The notes beneath the pieces were generated by a model. It was not told the origin of the DNA and searched no databases. It worked only from the letters and a program-made list of their open reading frames with translations. Shown here piece by piece: positions 1 through 8,829 of a stretch of 59,294 bases of DNA (position 1 is the first letter of the stretch; each line of letters begins with the position of its first letter). The translations under genes were made by a program, and so were the position numbers. Source of the DNA: Sphingomonas parapaucimobilis NBRC 15100 (lineage in GTDB: Bacteria > Pseudomonadota > Alphaproteobacteria > Sphingomonadales > Sphingomonadaceae); contig NZ_BBPI01000016.1 in NCBI RefSeq assembly GCF_000787715.1, positions 1 through 59,294 on the forward strand, written 5' to 3'.

Positions 1-170
1 GGTTCCAGGCCATGATTTGTAACAGGAAAAACGACGGTTTTGCGCCGAATGGAGGGGGCGCAAGGCCGGACGCAGGAACCGAACCGCCCTCCCAACCATA
101 TACAGATATCGGAGAAGATCCCGGAAATGCGCGGGTTATTGGCGCATCTTCGGGACCCTGGAGACCTGAA

Positions 171-350
171 ATGACGTCGCCTGAGATTGACGAAGACTAT
201 TTCTACCAACGTGCGGAAACCGAACTCGAACTGGCCCAGAAGGCAACCCATCCGGCAGCGGTTCGAGCGCATTACATCATCGCCAACCACTATCTCGATC
301 GTGTGTACAGCCAGCCCGAGGGCGGCCAGGTCGTCGAGGCGGCGGAGTAA
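171..350 (+). CDS. small conserved-looking hypothetical protein (59 aa)
   Basis: This is a 59-residue soluble, acidic protein of unknown function. I chose the ATG at 171 rather than the in-frame ATG at 12 because GGAG lies 7 bases upstream of 171 and the residues before it look like translated noncoding sequence. From about residue 9 it reads as a helical segment (QRAETELELAQKAT, then AVRAHYIIANHYLDRVY), a pattern I associate with small uncharacterised proteins of sphingomonads. There is no signal peptide, membrane segment or recognisable motif. It stands alone on the plus strand before the membrane protein gene at 618. The coding call is moderate and the function is unknown. Confidence 0.6.
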   Translation: MTSPEIDEDYFYQRAETELELAQKATHPAAVRAHYIIANHYLDRVYSQPEGGQVVEAAE

Positions 351-617
351 CGCTTGCGTTGTTTGGGGGGGCGTTCCGGGAAACGCGACGCCCCCTCGCG
401 CTGCAAGAGCGCATCTTGTGGCTCTGCTCCGGCAGGCCATCTTGCGGTTCCATCCGGCGAAATCGATGGCGCGTTGCTCCGCCGCCTGTAACGCCGCCGC
501 CTCCACGCCATGATCCAGTTCCTGTAACGTACCCCTCTGGAAAAGTCGGGGCATCGCGTAAGAAGGCGTACCACCCCGACGCTCGACAGTCCTCGCGCCC
601 ATGCCTAGGGCGAGGCG
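351..617. other. intergenic region without a recognisable gene
   Basis: No supported gene lies here; overlapping frames are arginine/proline-rich noise. A GC-rich inverted repeat (GGGGGCGT at 366-373, ACGCCCCC at 388-395) could be a weak terminator for the small gene upstream, but no T-tract follows it. Confidence 0.4.
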
Positions 618-2348
618 ATGGAAATGCGCCATTCCCACGCGAAAATCTTGCCGCGTCCGTCCGGGCGGAGCTGGAGCGGCATTGCTCTGTTCATGCTCGC
701 CTGGGCGCTCTCCATGGTGATCTTCTTTCGCGTGCCGATCGCCAGCGGGTTCGATCTGGGCTTTGGCGAGCGTGGCGATGCGCTGATCGAGATGACCATC
801 CTCGAACATTGGCGCAATGTCTGGTCGGGGGTGTCGTCGTGGAATAGCGGCTTCTACTTCCACCCTTATAGCGGGACGCTCGGCTATAATGACGGCTATT
901 TCCTCTATGGCATCGTCTACAGCCTGTGGCGGCTGGTCGCCGATCCGTTCCACGCCGACACGCTGAACATCCTGACCTTCAAGACGATCGGCTTCTTCGC
1001 GGCCTATGGGCTGGTGGCGCGGAGCCTGCGCTGGGGGCGGGGGGCGGCGTTGCTGGTCGCTTCGCTCTGGACGATCGCCAGCAATATCCATCTGCAAGCC
1101 GTCCATGCCCAGTTGCAGAGCGTCGCGCTGTTGCCCGTGGCGATGATGCTGGCGATCGGTTGCGTCGGCGCGGAAGGGGCGGGGCGGCATCGTGCCGCGA
1201 GGGTCCGGGCGGTGGGGCTGGCGGCGCTGATGGCGGCGTGGCTGATGACCTCCTATTATATGGCCTGGTTCACCATCTTCTCGGCCTGCCTGTTCCTGTC
1301 GTGCTGGGGTGTGATGACCGGCCAGGCGCGGCCCGCCGCCGCATGGGGACTGGTCCGCCGCCATGCCGGGACGATCGCGCTCGGCTTCGGTGCCTTTGCC
1401 GTCCTGATCCTGCCCTTTCTGATCGTCTATCTCCCCAAGATGCGCGAGACGGGGGGCGAGGGGCGGGAGGACATGCTCGGCTATCTCGTCACGCCGGTCA
1501 TCGACATGGTGAATGTGGGACCGGGCAATTATGTCTGGGGCTGGCTGCTCGTGCCGCTCCATGCGCTGGTCCATCATCTGTTGCCGGATGATCCCGACCT
1601 GCCGCGCCGGGTGCTGGGGGGCGAGCATGAGGCGGGGTTTCCGCTGGCGATGGTCGCGCTGCTGCTGGTCGCGGCATGGCGGATCGTCGTGCCGCGACGG
1701 GTGGGCGCGGCCGTCGCGCCGGTGACGCTGCGCGCCTTCACCCTGGCCATGATGATCGCCTGGGTCCTGACCCTGCAATTCTGGTACGCCTCGCCCTGGC
1801 TGCTGGTGTTCGAGCTGGTGCCGGGGGCCAAGGGGTTGCGTACCGTCTCACGCTACCAGCTGTGGCTGACCCTGCCGTTCCTGCTGGTCATCGTCGCCGG
1901 GTGGCGGGCGCAGGCGGCGCGCTGGCGGGCGATGCATCCGACCTGGCTGGCGGCGATCGTCGCGCTGCTGGTCGCCGAGAATCTGAGCGCCGAGACGCCC
2001 GCGCAGCTGAGCCGCGCCGAACAGCGCGCCGCCCTGTCCGCGATCCCCTGGCCGCCGCGTGACTGCCGCGTCTTCTACGTCACCGCGTCGCGCGTGGCCG
2101 AGCCGCTCTATATCAGCGAGGAGTTGCACAAGCTCTATCCGCACAATGTCGACGGCATGTTCCTGGCCGAAATCTGGCGCGTGCCGACCATCAACGGCTT
2201 CTCGACCTTCAACCCGCCCGACTGGAATTTCGGCGACCCACGAGCGGCGGATTACGATGCGCGGGTGCGGGGTTATGTCCAGCGGCACGGGCTTCACCGT
2301 GTGTGTCGGCTCGACATGCGGCGGGCGCAGCCTTGGAGCCGGTTGTAA
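618..2348 (+). CDS. polytopic inner-membrane protein, possibly GT-C-type glycosyltransferase-like
   Basis: The protein has 576 residues. A first transmembrane helix lies near residues 21-40, about ten further hydrophobic segments run to roughly residue 455, and a soluble tail of about 120 residues follows. The loop after helix 1 holds acidic and aromatic residues (RGDALIEMTILEHW, then GYNDGYFLYG), the layout seen in membrane GT-C-fold sugar or oligosaccharide transferases and YfhO-like proteins. I see no motif that names a substrate. The start at 618 follows a GGGCGAGG ribosome-binding site; ATG 624 is an alternative. The gene converges on the minus-strand gene ending at 2356, only 7 bp away. 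Membrane topology is confident; the enzymatic idea is inference. Confidence 0.6.
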   Translation: MEMRHSHAKILPRPSGRSWSGIALFMLAWALSMVIFFRVPIASGFDLGFGERGDALIEMTILEHWRNVWSGVSSWNSGFYFHPYSGTLGYNDGYFLYGIVYSLWRLVADPFHADTLNILTFKTIGFFAAYGLVARSLRWGRGAALLVASLWTIASNIHLQAVHAQLQSVALLPVAMMLAIGCVGAEGAGRHRAARVRAVGLAALMAAWLMTSYYMAWFTIFSACLFLSCWGVMTGQARPAAAWGLVRRHAGTIALGFGAFAVLILPFLIVYLPKMRETGGEGREDMLGYLVTPVIDMVNVGPGNYVWGWLLVPLHALVHHLLPDDPDLPRRVLGGEHEAGFPLAMVALLLVAAWRIVVPRRVGAAVAPVTLRAFTLAMMIAWVLTLQFWYASPWLLVFELVPGAKGLRTVSRYQLWLTLPFLLVIVAGWRAQAARWRAMHPTWLAAIVALLVAENLSAETPAQLSRAEQRAALSAIPWPPRDCRVFYVTASRVAEPLYISEELHKLYPHNVDGMFLAEIWRVPTINGFSTFNPPDWNFGDPRAADYDARVRGYVQRHGLHRVCRLDMRRAQPWSRL

Positions 2349-2355
2349 CGAAGGT

Positions 2356-3435
2356 CTATCGCAAGATGGGCCCAAGATCGACGAGCGTCACGTCGCGCAT
2401 TTGGTTTAGATAGGCTTCGTAATAGGGTTTGTGCGACGCGCCGACGATGGCGAGCATCCGCGTGCCAGGTGCGCGGCCAAGGACCTCACGGATGTTGGCC
2501 ACCATGCGCAGGTTGCGTGTTTCCCAATAGGCAACATAGCGCCGCCCATAGCCCTGCGGCGACGGCTCGGCGAGCGCGGGCCCCCAGTCGGAGCGATAGG
2601 CCAGGTCGGCGGCCTTCGGCGCGTTCAGGGCGCGATAGAGGGCCAGCAGCCCGTTGGGCTGGGTAAGCCCGGCGTAGAGCCGCTCGCCTTCGGCCTTACG
2701 CGTTTTTGCGGCGGGGTTGTCCCAGGCACGGGCGATTGCCTCGCCATACGCCTTGTCGTCGATCTTCGCGCCGACGAAGGACTGGTCGTCGACGCTCCAG
2801 ACCCGCTCCAGTCCCGACCGCGCGGCGAGTTGCGCGGCGACCAGCTCCGTTTCGCTTTTCGCCGTGAGTCGGGCCTGGAGGTCCCTCACCAGCGCCTCCG
2901 TCAGCCCGTTCTCCGCACGTCGCTCATCGGCGGGCAGGCGGAACCACTGGACCATCGCCGAGGCCGGTTCCCCGGCGGCGAGGAACAGTAGCGCCAGGCG
3001 ACGGCGCTGGGCGGGTGTCGGCGCGGCAGGCCAGGCGGCGAGCAGCTCTTCGGCCCTGGCATTGGCGGCGACGACGTCAAGGCCCGCCGCCTGCCCGGCG
3101 GCGCTCGGGTCGAAGCAATAGGCTTCGACTTCCTCGGCATGACGTTCGCGCTGGTGACGCATGGCATCGCATTGCAGCCCGGCGATACTCTCGCTGGCCA
3201 CTGCGGTCGGCTTCCAGCGGATCAGGCGCTCGAGCAGTGGCTCGACCATTTCAGGCCGAAAGCTGGCGGGGAGGTTCGACAGATGCGGCGAGCCCAGTAC
3301 GAGCACCTCGTTCGGGCGTCCGGCGGGCCGATCGGTCATCGCGTCGGGATGGAAAGCCGGGCGATAGCGCTGGGCCTCGGCCATGCCCGCCAGCCCTGCC
3401 ATGGTCGCCAAAAAGATGAAGCTGATCCGTCGCAT
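2356..3435 (-). CDS. secreted DUF5694-like protein (TraB/TIKI-type fold suspected)
   Basis: The protein has 359 residues with a signal peptide (MRRISFIFLATMAGLAGMAEA, cut near residue 21), so it is probably periplasmic. The mature part starts with LVLGSPHLSN near residue 46 and ends with LAIVGASHKPYYEAYL near residue 335. This pairing of an N-terminal G-x-x-H and a C-terminal G-A-x-H segment is typical of the DUF5694/TraB/TIKI superfamily, some members of which are metal-dependent hydrolases; activity here is untested. GGGGGG precedes the ATG. It lies downstream of rplL on the same strand, but a terminator separates them, so it probably has its own promoter. Confidence 0.65.
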   Translation of the reverse strand: MRRISFIFLATMAGLAGMAEAQRYRPAFHPDAMTDRPAGRPNEVLVLGSPHLSNLPASFRPEMVEPLLERLIRWKPTAVASESIAGLQCDAMRHQRERHAEEVEAYCFDPSAAGQAAGLDVVAANARAEELLAAWPAAPTPAQRRRLALLFLAAGEPASAMVQWFRLPADERRAENGLTEALVRDLQARLTAKSETELVAAQLAARSGLERVWSVDDQSFVGAKIDDKAYGEAIARAWDNPAAKTRKAEGERLYAGLTQPNGLLALYRALNAPKAADLAYRSDWGPALAEPSPQGYGRRYVAYWETRNLRMVANIREVLGRAPGTRMLAIVGASHKPYYEAYLNQMRDVTLVDLGPILR

Positions 3436-3561
3436 CCGTTGCCCCCCATATCCCCGGACACAGCCGCCATGCTATTCGGTCAGCAGCTGTATTATCGATA
3501 TAGTACGGCATGGCGATGGCAGGGGTCAATGGCATGGCGGACCCATGCCTCGCCCCAACAG

Positions 3562-3591
3562 AAAAGGGCGACCCCCGAAAGGGCCGCCCTT
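3562..3591 (-). terminator. Rho-independent terminator of rplJ-rplL
   Basis: Read on the minus strand, the arms AAGGGCG and CGCCCTT (3585-3591 and 3564-3570) enclose a GC-rich loop and are followed by TTTT. It lies 54 bp downstream of the rplL stop and should end the ribosomal-protein transcript before the DUF5694-like gene. Confidence 0.65.
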
Positions 3592-3644
3592 AACTTTAGC
3601 TCGCCAAGCGAACGGGTGCGGCCGGTTGCCCAGCCGCAGTCCGA

Positions 3645-4019
3645 TTACTTGAGCTCGACGGTCGCGCCGGCTTCTTCGAGCTGCTTCTTGATCTTCTCGG
3701 CCTCGTCCTTGGCAATGCCTTCCTTGACGGGCTTCGGAGCGCCTTCGACCAGCGCCTTGGCTTCGGTCAGGCCCAGGCCGGTGATCGCGCGGACTTCCTT
3801 GATGACGTTGATCTTCTTGCCACCGTCGCCGGTGAGGATCACGTCGAATTCGGTCTTCTCTTCAGCGGCCGGAGCAGCAGCGCCGCCAGCAGCAGGAGCC
3901 GCGGCAACAGCAGCGGCGGCCGAGACGCCCCACTTCTCTTCGAGCATCTTCGAGAGCTCGGCGGCCTCGAGGACGGTCAGCTCGCTCAGCTGGTCAACCA
4001 GCGCGTTCAGGTCTGCCAT
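3645..4019 (-). CDS. rplL: 50S ribosomal protein L7/L12
   Basis: L7/L12 forms the mobile stalk of the large ribosomal subunit that recruits and activates translational GTPases. The 124-residue length is normal. The N-terminal dimerisation domain ([21 protein letters not shown]) binds L10, an alanine-rich hinge covers roughly residues 34-52, and the C-terminal globular domain contains [16 protein letters not shown] and [10 protein letters not shown], the factor-binding helices. GGAG precedes the ATG. It is 69 bp downstream of rplJ in the usual order and is followed by a strong terminator. rpoB does not follow, which differs from the common rplJL-rpoBC arrangement. Confidence 0.98.
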   Translation of the reverse strand: MADLNALVDQLSELTVLEAAELSKMLEEKWGVSAAAAVAAAPAAGGAAAPAAEEKTEFDVILTGDGGKKINVIKEVRAITGLGLTEAKALVEGAPKPVKEGIAKDEAEKIKKQLEEAGATVELK

Positions 4020-4088
4020 GGTCTTATCTCCAATACGGGCCGTCTAAAATGGCCCGAGTGTGTCAGTTCAATCGTGTACGCCCGAAGA

Positions 4089-4610
4089 TCAGGCGGCTTC
4101 CTTGTCCTTGTCGGCATAAGCCGCGAGGACGCGGGCGATCTGCGCCGCGGGAGCCTGGGTGATGGTTGCCAGCTTCGTGGCGGGTGCCACGATGAGGCCG
4201 ACAATCTTCGCCCGGAGCTCGTCCAGCGAGGGCAGAGTCGCCAGCGCCTGCACGCCTGCGACATCAAGGACGTTCGCACCCATCGATCCGCCGACGATCT
4301 CGAACTTGTCGGTCGTCTTGGCGAAGTCCACGGCCACCTTGGCGGCGGCCACGGGATCGATCGAGCTGGCAATGCCGACGGGACCCGTCAGCATGTCAGC
4401 GACACCGGCATAGTCGGTGCCCTGGGCTGCGATCTTGGCAAGCCGGTTCTTCGAGACCTTGTAGGTCGCGCCGGCTTCCCGCATCTTCGTGCGCAGGGCC
4501 GTCGACTGGGCGACGGTCATGCCGTGGTTGCGGGTGATGACCACCACGCCAACCTCGTTGAAGTTGCGGTTCAGTTCGGCGACGGCCTGGCTCTTTTGAT
4601 CGCGATCCAT
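4089..4610 (-). CDS. rplJ: 50S ribosomal protein L10
   Basis: L10 anchors the L7/L12 dimers at the base of the ribosomal stalk and in many bacteria represses its own operon by binding the mRNA leader. The protein has 173 residues starting MDRDQKSQAVAEL. It carries the N-terminal rRNA-binding domain (VVVITRNHGMTV, then KVSKNRLAKIA) and a C-terminal helix with LAAYADKDKEAA for L12 binding. The frame stays open upstream to 4769, but ATG 4610 is preferred because GGAG precedes it and family homology begins there. rplL follows directly. No rplK or rplA lies upstream; the next gene is the divergent phoX-like gene. Confidence 0.97.
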   Translation of the reverse strand: MDRDQKSQAVAELNRNFNEVGVVVITRNHGMTVAQSTALRTKMREAGATYKVSKNRLAKIAAQGTDYAGVADMLTGPVGIASSIDPVAAAKVAVDFAKTTDKFEIVGGSMGANVLDVAGVQALATLPSLDELRAKIVGLIVAPATKLATITQAPAAQIARVLAAYADKDKEAA

Positions 4611-4800
4611 GCCATTCTCCATGGTTGGAACGGCCGCGAACGACCATCCCGGTTGCTTGACCGGGGGGTGAAACCACCCCTCGGGGTGTCCAGCGATGGG
4701 GAATGGGCAACCGACGCGTGAGAAACGCGGGGCAGACCGGGCGGGACCAGCGAGTGGTACGACCGGCAAAATCCTTTTCCCCGTCTCGGCAGGAGATTAA
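4611..4800 (-). promoter_or_regulatory. rplJ leader, putative L10 autoregulatory RNA
   Basis: The region transcribed ahead of rplJ contains two adjacent hairpins. One has GGGGTG/CACCCC arms (4665-4670 and 4675-4680) and the other has CCGGT/ACCGG arms (4649-4653 and 4660-4664). They lie 40-70 bases upstream of the start codon. A structured leader here fits the known L10 leader, but I did not match the L10 kink-turn consensus base by base. The rplJ promoter must lie upstream of this stretch. Confidence 0.4.
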
Positions 4801-4925
4801 GCCAGGGCATATTCCCCGGCACCTGCTGTCTTGGACGGAATCCGAACGGGCAAGCCCATCCGGATGCGGGGCTGCCCTTACGGGGATCGCGCCGGGGAGT
4901 CAAGCGATCCCATCGCATGACGATG

Positions 4926-4954
4926 TTGTCATGCGCCAGTCATGCATCGGTCAC
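4926..4954 (+). promoter_or_regulatory. Pho box (PhoB-binding direct repeats) upstream of the PhoX-like gene
   Basis: Three heptads recur every 11 bp: TTGTCAT at 4926-4932, CAGTCAT at 4937-4943 and CGGTCAC at 4948-4954. They match the PhoB heptad CTGTCAT at 6, 6 and 5 of 7 positions. The site is about 100 bp upstream of the phosphatase start, so PhoB activation under phosphate limitation is the likely control. The rest of 4801-5050 shows no gene. Confidence 0.7.
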
Positions 4955-5050
4955 CGACATGACGCGGAAATGAAGCGTGGATGACTTGGTCGGGCGGCAA
5001 AGCCCCCCTGTCTACCGCAACGCTTCCCGCGCGGTATCGGGGGAAATTCC

Positions 5051-7531
5051 ATGTCGGATATCAACACCATGGTCGCCTATGATGATGGCGACATCGACAC
5101 CAACCGCTCTGCGAATGCGCATATGAGCGACCTGATCGCCACCCGCCTGTCGCGCCGCCAGACGCTGCGCCACGGCGTATCGGCGATGACCACCGCGCTG
5201 TTCGGCGGGGCGCTGCTGGCCGGTTGCGACGACGAGAATCCGCAGGCGGTCACGGCCACGGCGGCGGGCAGCACCGCCAGCGTCGCGGCGGGCCGTCCCG
5301 TCACGCTGACCGGCACGGTCGGCAGCGGCCAGGTCGCCAACGTCAACTGGAGCCAGACGGCGGGTCCGTCGGTCACGCTGACGGGCGCCAACCAGCTGGT
5401 CGCCTCGTTCCGCGCACCCGCCGTGGCGACCGCGACGCAGCTGGCGTTCAAGCTGGAGATCACCAGCCGCGACGGGCTGGTCACCAACAACACCGTGACG
5501 GTCACGGTGACGCCGATCACGCTCGACTTCACCGCCGTGCCGCACAGCCTGGCCGATATCGTGACCGTCCCCTCGGGCTATAGCGTGACCGTGCTCTATC
5601 GCCTGGGCGATCCGATCAGCAGCGCCGTCCCGGCCTTTGGCAATAACGGCACCGACACCAATTTCGCGCAGCGCGCGGGCGACCATCATGACGGGATGAG
5701 CTATTTCGGCCTGTCCTCGTCGGGCGCCAATCCGGACCCGAACAGCAGCACGCGGGGGCTTCTGGTCCTCAACCACGAGAACATCACCCAGCTCTATCTC
5801 CACGCCAACGGCCCGACGCCCGCCCCGCGTCCCGAGTCGGAAGCGATCAAGGAGATCGAGTGCCACGGCGTCTCGGTGGTCGAGGTCGCCCGCACGAACG
5901 GCGCCTGGACCTATGTCCAGAGCTCGTCGCTGAACCGCCGCATCACGCCCAATACCCCGATGGCGTTCAGCGGCCCGGTGAAGGGTAATGCCTGGCTGAA
6001 GACCGCCTATTCGACCAACGGCACCATGGGCCGCGGCACGATCAACAATTGCGCCAACGGCACGATGGCGTGGAACACGTACCTGACCAACGAAGAGAAT
6101 TGGGCGGGTTATTTCCGCCGGACCGCCGGTGACGCGGCGGTGCGGACCGCGACCACGGCCCGGCAGAACGTCTCGCTGGCGCGCTATGGCATCAGCGAGG
6201 GGCGCTCGGGTAATTATGGCTGGACCACGGTCACGCCATCGGACGCGTCGAGCACGATCTTCCGCCGCTGGAACGCGACCGCGAACGCCGCGCTGGCCGC
6301 CGATGGCACCGCCGACTTCCGGCACGAGCCGTTCCAGTTCGGCTGGGTGGTCGAGATCGACCCGTTCAACCCGAACTCGACCCCGCGCAAGCGCACCGCG
6401 CTCGGCCGCATGAACCATGAAGGCTGCCAGAGCGGCCGGATGATCGCCGGGGTTCGCCCCGCCTTCTACATGGGCGACGATGCGCAGAACGAATATATCT
6501 ACAAGTTCGTCTCGGCGACGCCGTGGAATGCCTCGGACGCCAGCGCCAGCGATCGTCTGGCGGTGGGCGACAAGTATCTGGACAATGGCACGCTCTATGT
6601 CGCCAGGTTCAATGCGGACGGCACCGGCCTGTGGATGCCGCTGGTCTTCGGGCAGAACGGGCTGAATTCGTCGAACAGCATCTATCCCTTCGCCGACCAG
6701 GCCGATGTCCTGATCAACACCCGTCTGGCGGGCGACGTGCTGGGCGCGACGAAGATGGACCGGCCGGAATGGACCGCCGTCAACCCGGCGACCGGCGAGA
6801 TGTATTGCACGCTGACCAACAACGCCTCGCGCCGCCCGGTCGCCTCGGGCAGCCTGACCGGCGTCGATGCGGCCAACCCGCGCGCCTATGTCGATGCGCC
6901 CTCGACCTCGGTCGGCAACCGCAACGGCCATATCATCCGTATCCGCGAGACGAACGACACGACCGAGGCGACCAGCTTCACCTGGGACGTCTATGCCTTC
7001 GGGGCGGGCGCGGACCTGGACCCGACTAACATCAACCTGTCGGGCCTGGATGCGACCAACGACTTCTCGTCGCCCGACGGCCTGTGGTTCAGCCTGCCGA
7101 GCAATGTCGCAGGACAGCAGACGCCGGTGATGTGGATCCAGACTGATGACGGCGCCTTCACCGACGTCACCAACTGCATGATGCTGGCCGCGATCCCGGG
7201 CCGGGTCGGCGATGGCGGCACCCGCCCGGTGACGAGCAGCGCGGGCGGGGCGAGCGCGACCGTCACCACCCGCATCGGCAAGGCGCCGGGCGTGACGCTG
7301 AAGCGCTTCCTGGTCGGTCCGAAGCAGTGCGAGATCACCGGCATCCACTCGACGCCGGACGGCACGTCGGTGTTCGTCAACATCCAGCATCCGGGCGAGG
7401 ACGCCAGCAGCCCGGCGGCCCCGACCAGCAACTGGCCGGACAGCCAGGGCGGTTCGGCCTCGGCGACGATCCGTCCGCGCTCGGCCACCATCGTCATCAC
7501 CAAGAATGACGGCGGCGTGGTCGCGATCTGA
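5051..7531 (+). CDS. PhoX-family (DUF839) alkaline phosphatase with N-terminal Ig-like domain
   Basis: PhoX phosphatases release phosphate from organic esters outside the cytoplasm and use calcium and iron cofactors. The protein has 826 residues. A long n-region leads to a twin-arginine motif (SRRQTLRHG, residues 34-42) and a hydrophobic stretch ending LLAGC with Cys59, so Tat export with lipoprotein anchoring is plausible. Residues about 64-157 form a beta-rich, Val/Thr-rich Ig/PKD-like domain. From about residue 158 the DUF839 PhoX body follows, with LLVLNHEN, DGLWF, WIQTDDGAF and the C-terminal segment around TGIHSTPDGTSVFVNIQHPG. A Pho box precedes the gene and a terminator follows it. 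The Ig-like insert makes it longer than many family members. Confidence 0.85.
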   Translation: MSDINTMVAYDDGDIDTNRSANAHMSDLIATRLSRRQTLRHGVSAMTTALFGGALLAGCDDENPQAVTATAAGSTASVAAGRPVTLTGTVGSGQVANVNWSQTAGPSVTLTGANQLVASFRAPAVATATQLAFKLEITSRDGLVTNNTVTVTVTPITLDFTAVPHSLADIVTVPSGYSVTVLYRLGDPISSAVPAFGNNGTDTNFAQRAGDHHDGMSYFGLSSSGANPDPNSSTRGLLVLNHENITQLYLHANGPTPAPRPESEAIKEIECHGVSVVEVARTNGAWTYVQSSSLNRRITPNTPMAFSGPVKGNAWLKTAYSTNGTMGRGTINNCANGTMAWNTYLTNEENWAGYFRRTAGDAAVRTATTARQNVSLARYGISEGRSGNYGWTTVTPSDASSTIFRRWNATANAALAADGTADFRHEPFQFGWVVEIDPFNPNSTPRKRTALGRMNHEGCQSGRMIAGVRPAFYMGDDAQNEYIYKFVSATPWNASDASASDRLAVGDKYLDNGTLYVARFNADGTGLWMPLVFGQNGLNSSNSIYPFADQADVLINTRLAGDVLGATKMDRPEWTAVNPATGEMYCTLTNNASRRPVASGSLTGVDAANPRAYVDAPSTSVGNRNGHIIRIRETNDTTEATSFTWDVYAFGAGADLDPTNINLSGLDATNDFSSPDGLWFSLPSNVAGQQTPVMWIQTDDGAFTDVTNCMMLAAIPGRVGDGGTRPVTSSAGGASATVTTRIGKAPGVTLKRFLVGPKQCEITGIHSTPDGTSVFVNIQHPGEDASSPAAPTSNWPDSQGGSASATIRPRSATIVITKNDGGVVAI

Positions 7532-7556
7532 TCGGCTGATCGCATCGCAGGCGCCG

Positions 7557-7592
7557 GGGGGCGGGAAGGCGATTGCCTTCCTGCCCCCTTTG
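7557..7592 (+). terminator. Rho-independent terminator after the PhoX-like gene
   Basis: A 14-bp stem (7557-7570 with 7575-7588, one G-T pair) has a GATT loop and is followed by a short CTTT run. It lies 25 bp past the phosphatase stop and separates that gene from the lactonase gene. Confidence 0.6.
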
Positions 7593-7623
7593 GCGTTTGA
7601 AGGCCGCCGAACGGAGAGGCGGC

Positions 7624-8829
7624 ATGACGACGACACGGCGTGAGGTGATAGCGGGCGCGATCGTGGCCACGGGACTGGGCGTCGTGGGCGAGCCGCTGTT
7701 CGCGCGCGTGTTGGTGCGGGACCGACTGATCGCGGGCACTTATGCCAATGAGGGTGGCAACGGTTTGTATCCCATCGTCGACGGGCACGTAGGCCGGCCG
7801 GTGGCGGGAATCATCAATGCTTCCTACGGTGTGGGCGGCGGTCCGAACGGCACCGTCTATCTGCTGCGCGAACAGGCCGAGGGGCGCGTGACCGGCTATG
7901 CCCCGGACTGGACCGCGCGGGGCGGTGCCTCGACCGGCGGGGCGGACCCATGTCATGTCGCGATCGACCATGCATCGGCCTGTCTGGCCGTCGCCAATTA
8001 TTCCAGCGGTTCGGTCGCCTTCTATCGGCTGGATCGGCGCACGGGCGCGACCGGCGCGGCGCAACTGTTCCAGCATCGCGGTCACGGCCCCAACACCGAG
8101 CGTCAGGCCGGGCCGCACGCGCATTGGGTGGGGTTCAGCCCCGACCGGCGCTGGCTCCATGCGGTCGATCTGGGGGCGGATGCGATCTTCGCCTATCGCT
8201 TTGATCCGGTGGCGCGCACGCTCGCCGAGCCGGTGGTCGCATGGTCCGCTCCGGCGGGGGCGGGGCCGCGCCACATGGTCCGCCACCCGACCCTGCCGCG
8301 CGCCTATCTCGCCTGCGAATTGACGCCGAAGCTGTTCGTCCTCGATGCGCTGCCCGATGGGCGTTTCCGTGACGCGGGCGAACACGCGCTGCTCCCCAAG
8401 GGGACGACGGGGCCGTCCTATGCCGCGCATATCGCGATCGATCGGGCGGGGCGGACGCTCTATGTCTCCAATCGCGGCGCGAACAGCATCACGGTCTTCG
8501 CGCTCGATGCCAGGGGCGAGCCCCGGGTGGTGCAGCATGTCCCGACCGGCGGCGACTGGCCGCGCTTCTTCCTGCTGCGCGAGGGGCGGGGGGAGATGCT
8601 GGTGGCGAACGAGCGATCGGGGACGGTCGTGGCGTTCCGCGTCGCCCCTGACGGTCGCCTTACCTCGTCCGGCCGCAGCATCGCCATTCCGGGCGTGGTG
8701 TTCCTGGCCGAGGATCGAGGGGGCAAAACCCTGCCACAAAACGCACCCCCTCCTGCAGGCGGGAGGGGGCCGGGGGGAGGGCAAGGTGTCTCACCGAGAC
8801 CGTCGCTTGCGGCGCAGCCCCCACCCTGA
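7624..8829 (+). CDS. lactonase-family beta-propeller protein (YkgB/6-phosphogluconolactonase-like)
   Basis: The predicted product has 401 residues. I start it at ATG 7624 after GGAGAGG. A twin-arginine-like N-terminus (TTTRREVIAGAIVATGLGVV) suggests export. The body reads as a seven-bladed beta-propeller with repeated blade signatures: PCHVAIDHASACLAVANYSSGSV, GPHAHWVGFSPDRRWLHAVDLG and AHIAIDRAGRTLYVSNRGANSI, shared with YkgB-type lactonases. Its export argues against a role in the cytoplasmic pentose-phosphate pathway. The last 30 or so residues (PPPAGGRGPGGGQG onward) are encoded by a dispersed R1 repeat and look like run-on rather than native sequence. It is close to the Pho-boxed phosphatase but separated from it by a terminator. 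Confidence 0.75.
   Translation: MTTTRREVIAGAIVATGLGVVGEPLFARVLVRDRLIAGTYANEGGNGLYPIVDGHVGRPVAGIINASYGVGGGPNGTVYLLREQAEGRVTGYAPDWTARGGASTGGADPCHVAIDHASACLAVANYSSGSVAFYRLDRRTGATGAAQLFQHRGHGPNTERQAGPHAHWVGFSPDRRWLHAVDLGADAIFAYRFDPVARTLAEPVVAWSAPAGAGPRHMVRHPTLPRAYLACELTPKLFVLDALPDGRFRDAGEHALLPKGTTGPSYAAHIAIDRAGRTLYVSNRGANSITVFALDARGEPRVVQHVPTGGDWPRFFLLREGRGEMLVANERSGTVVAFRVAPDGRLTSSGRSIAIPGVVFLAEDRGGKTLPQNAPPPAGGRGPGGGQGVSPRPSLAAQPPP

Noticed and set aside
4611..4769. N-terminal extension of L10 to residue 226
   Set aside because: The extension lacks homology and crosses the structured leader; GGAG and the family start both point to ATG 4610.
5012..7636. 874-codon open frame antisense to the PhoX-like gene
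   Set aside because: It is an Arg/Gly/Val-rich shadow of the phosphatase reading frame without ribosome-binding site or domain.
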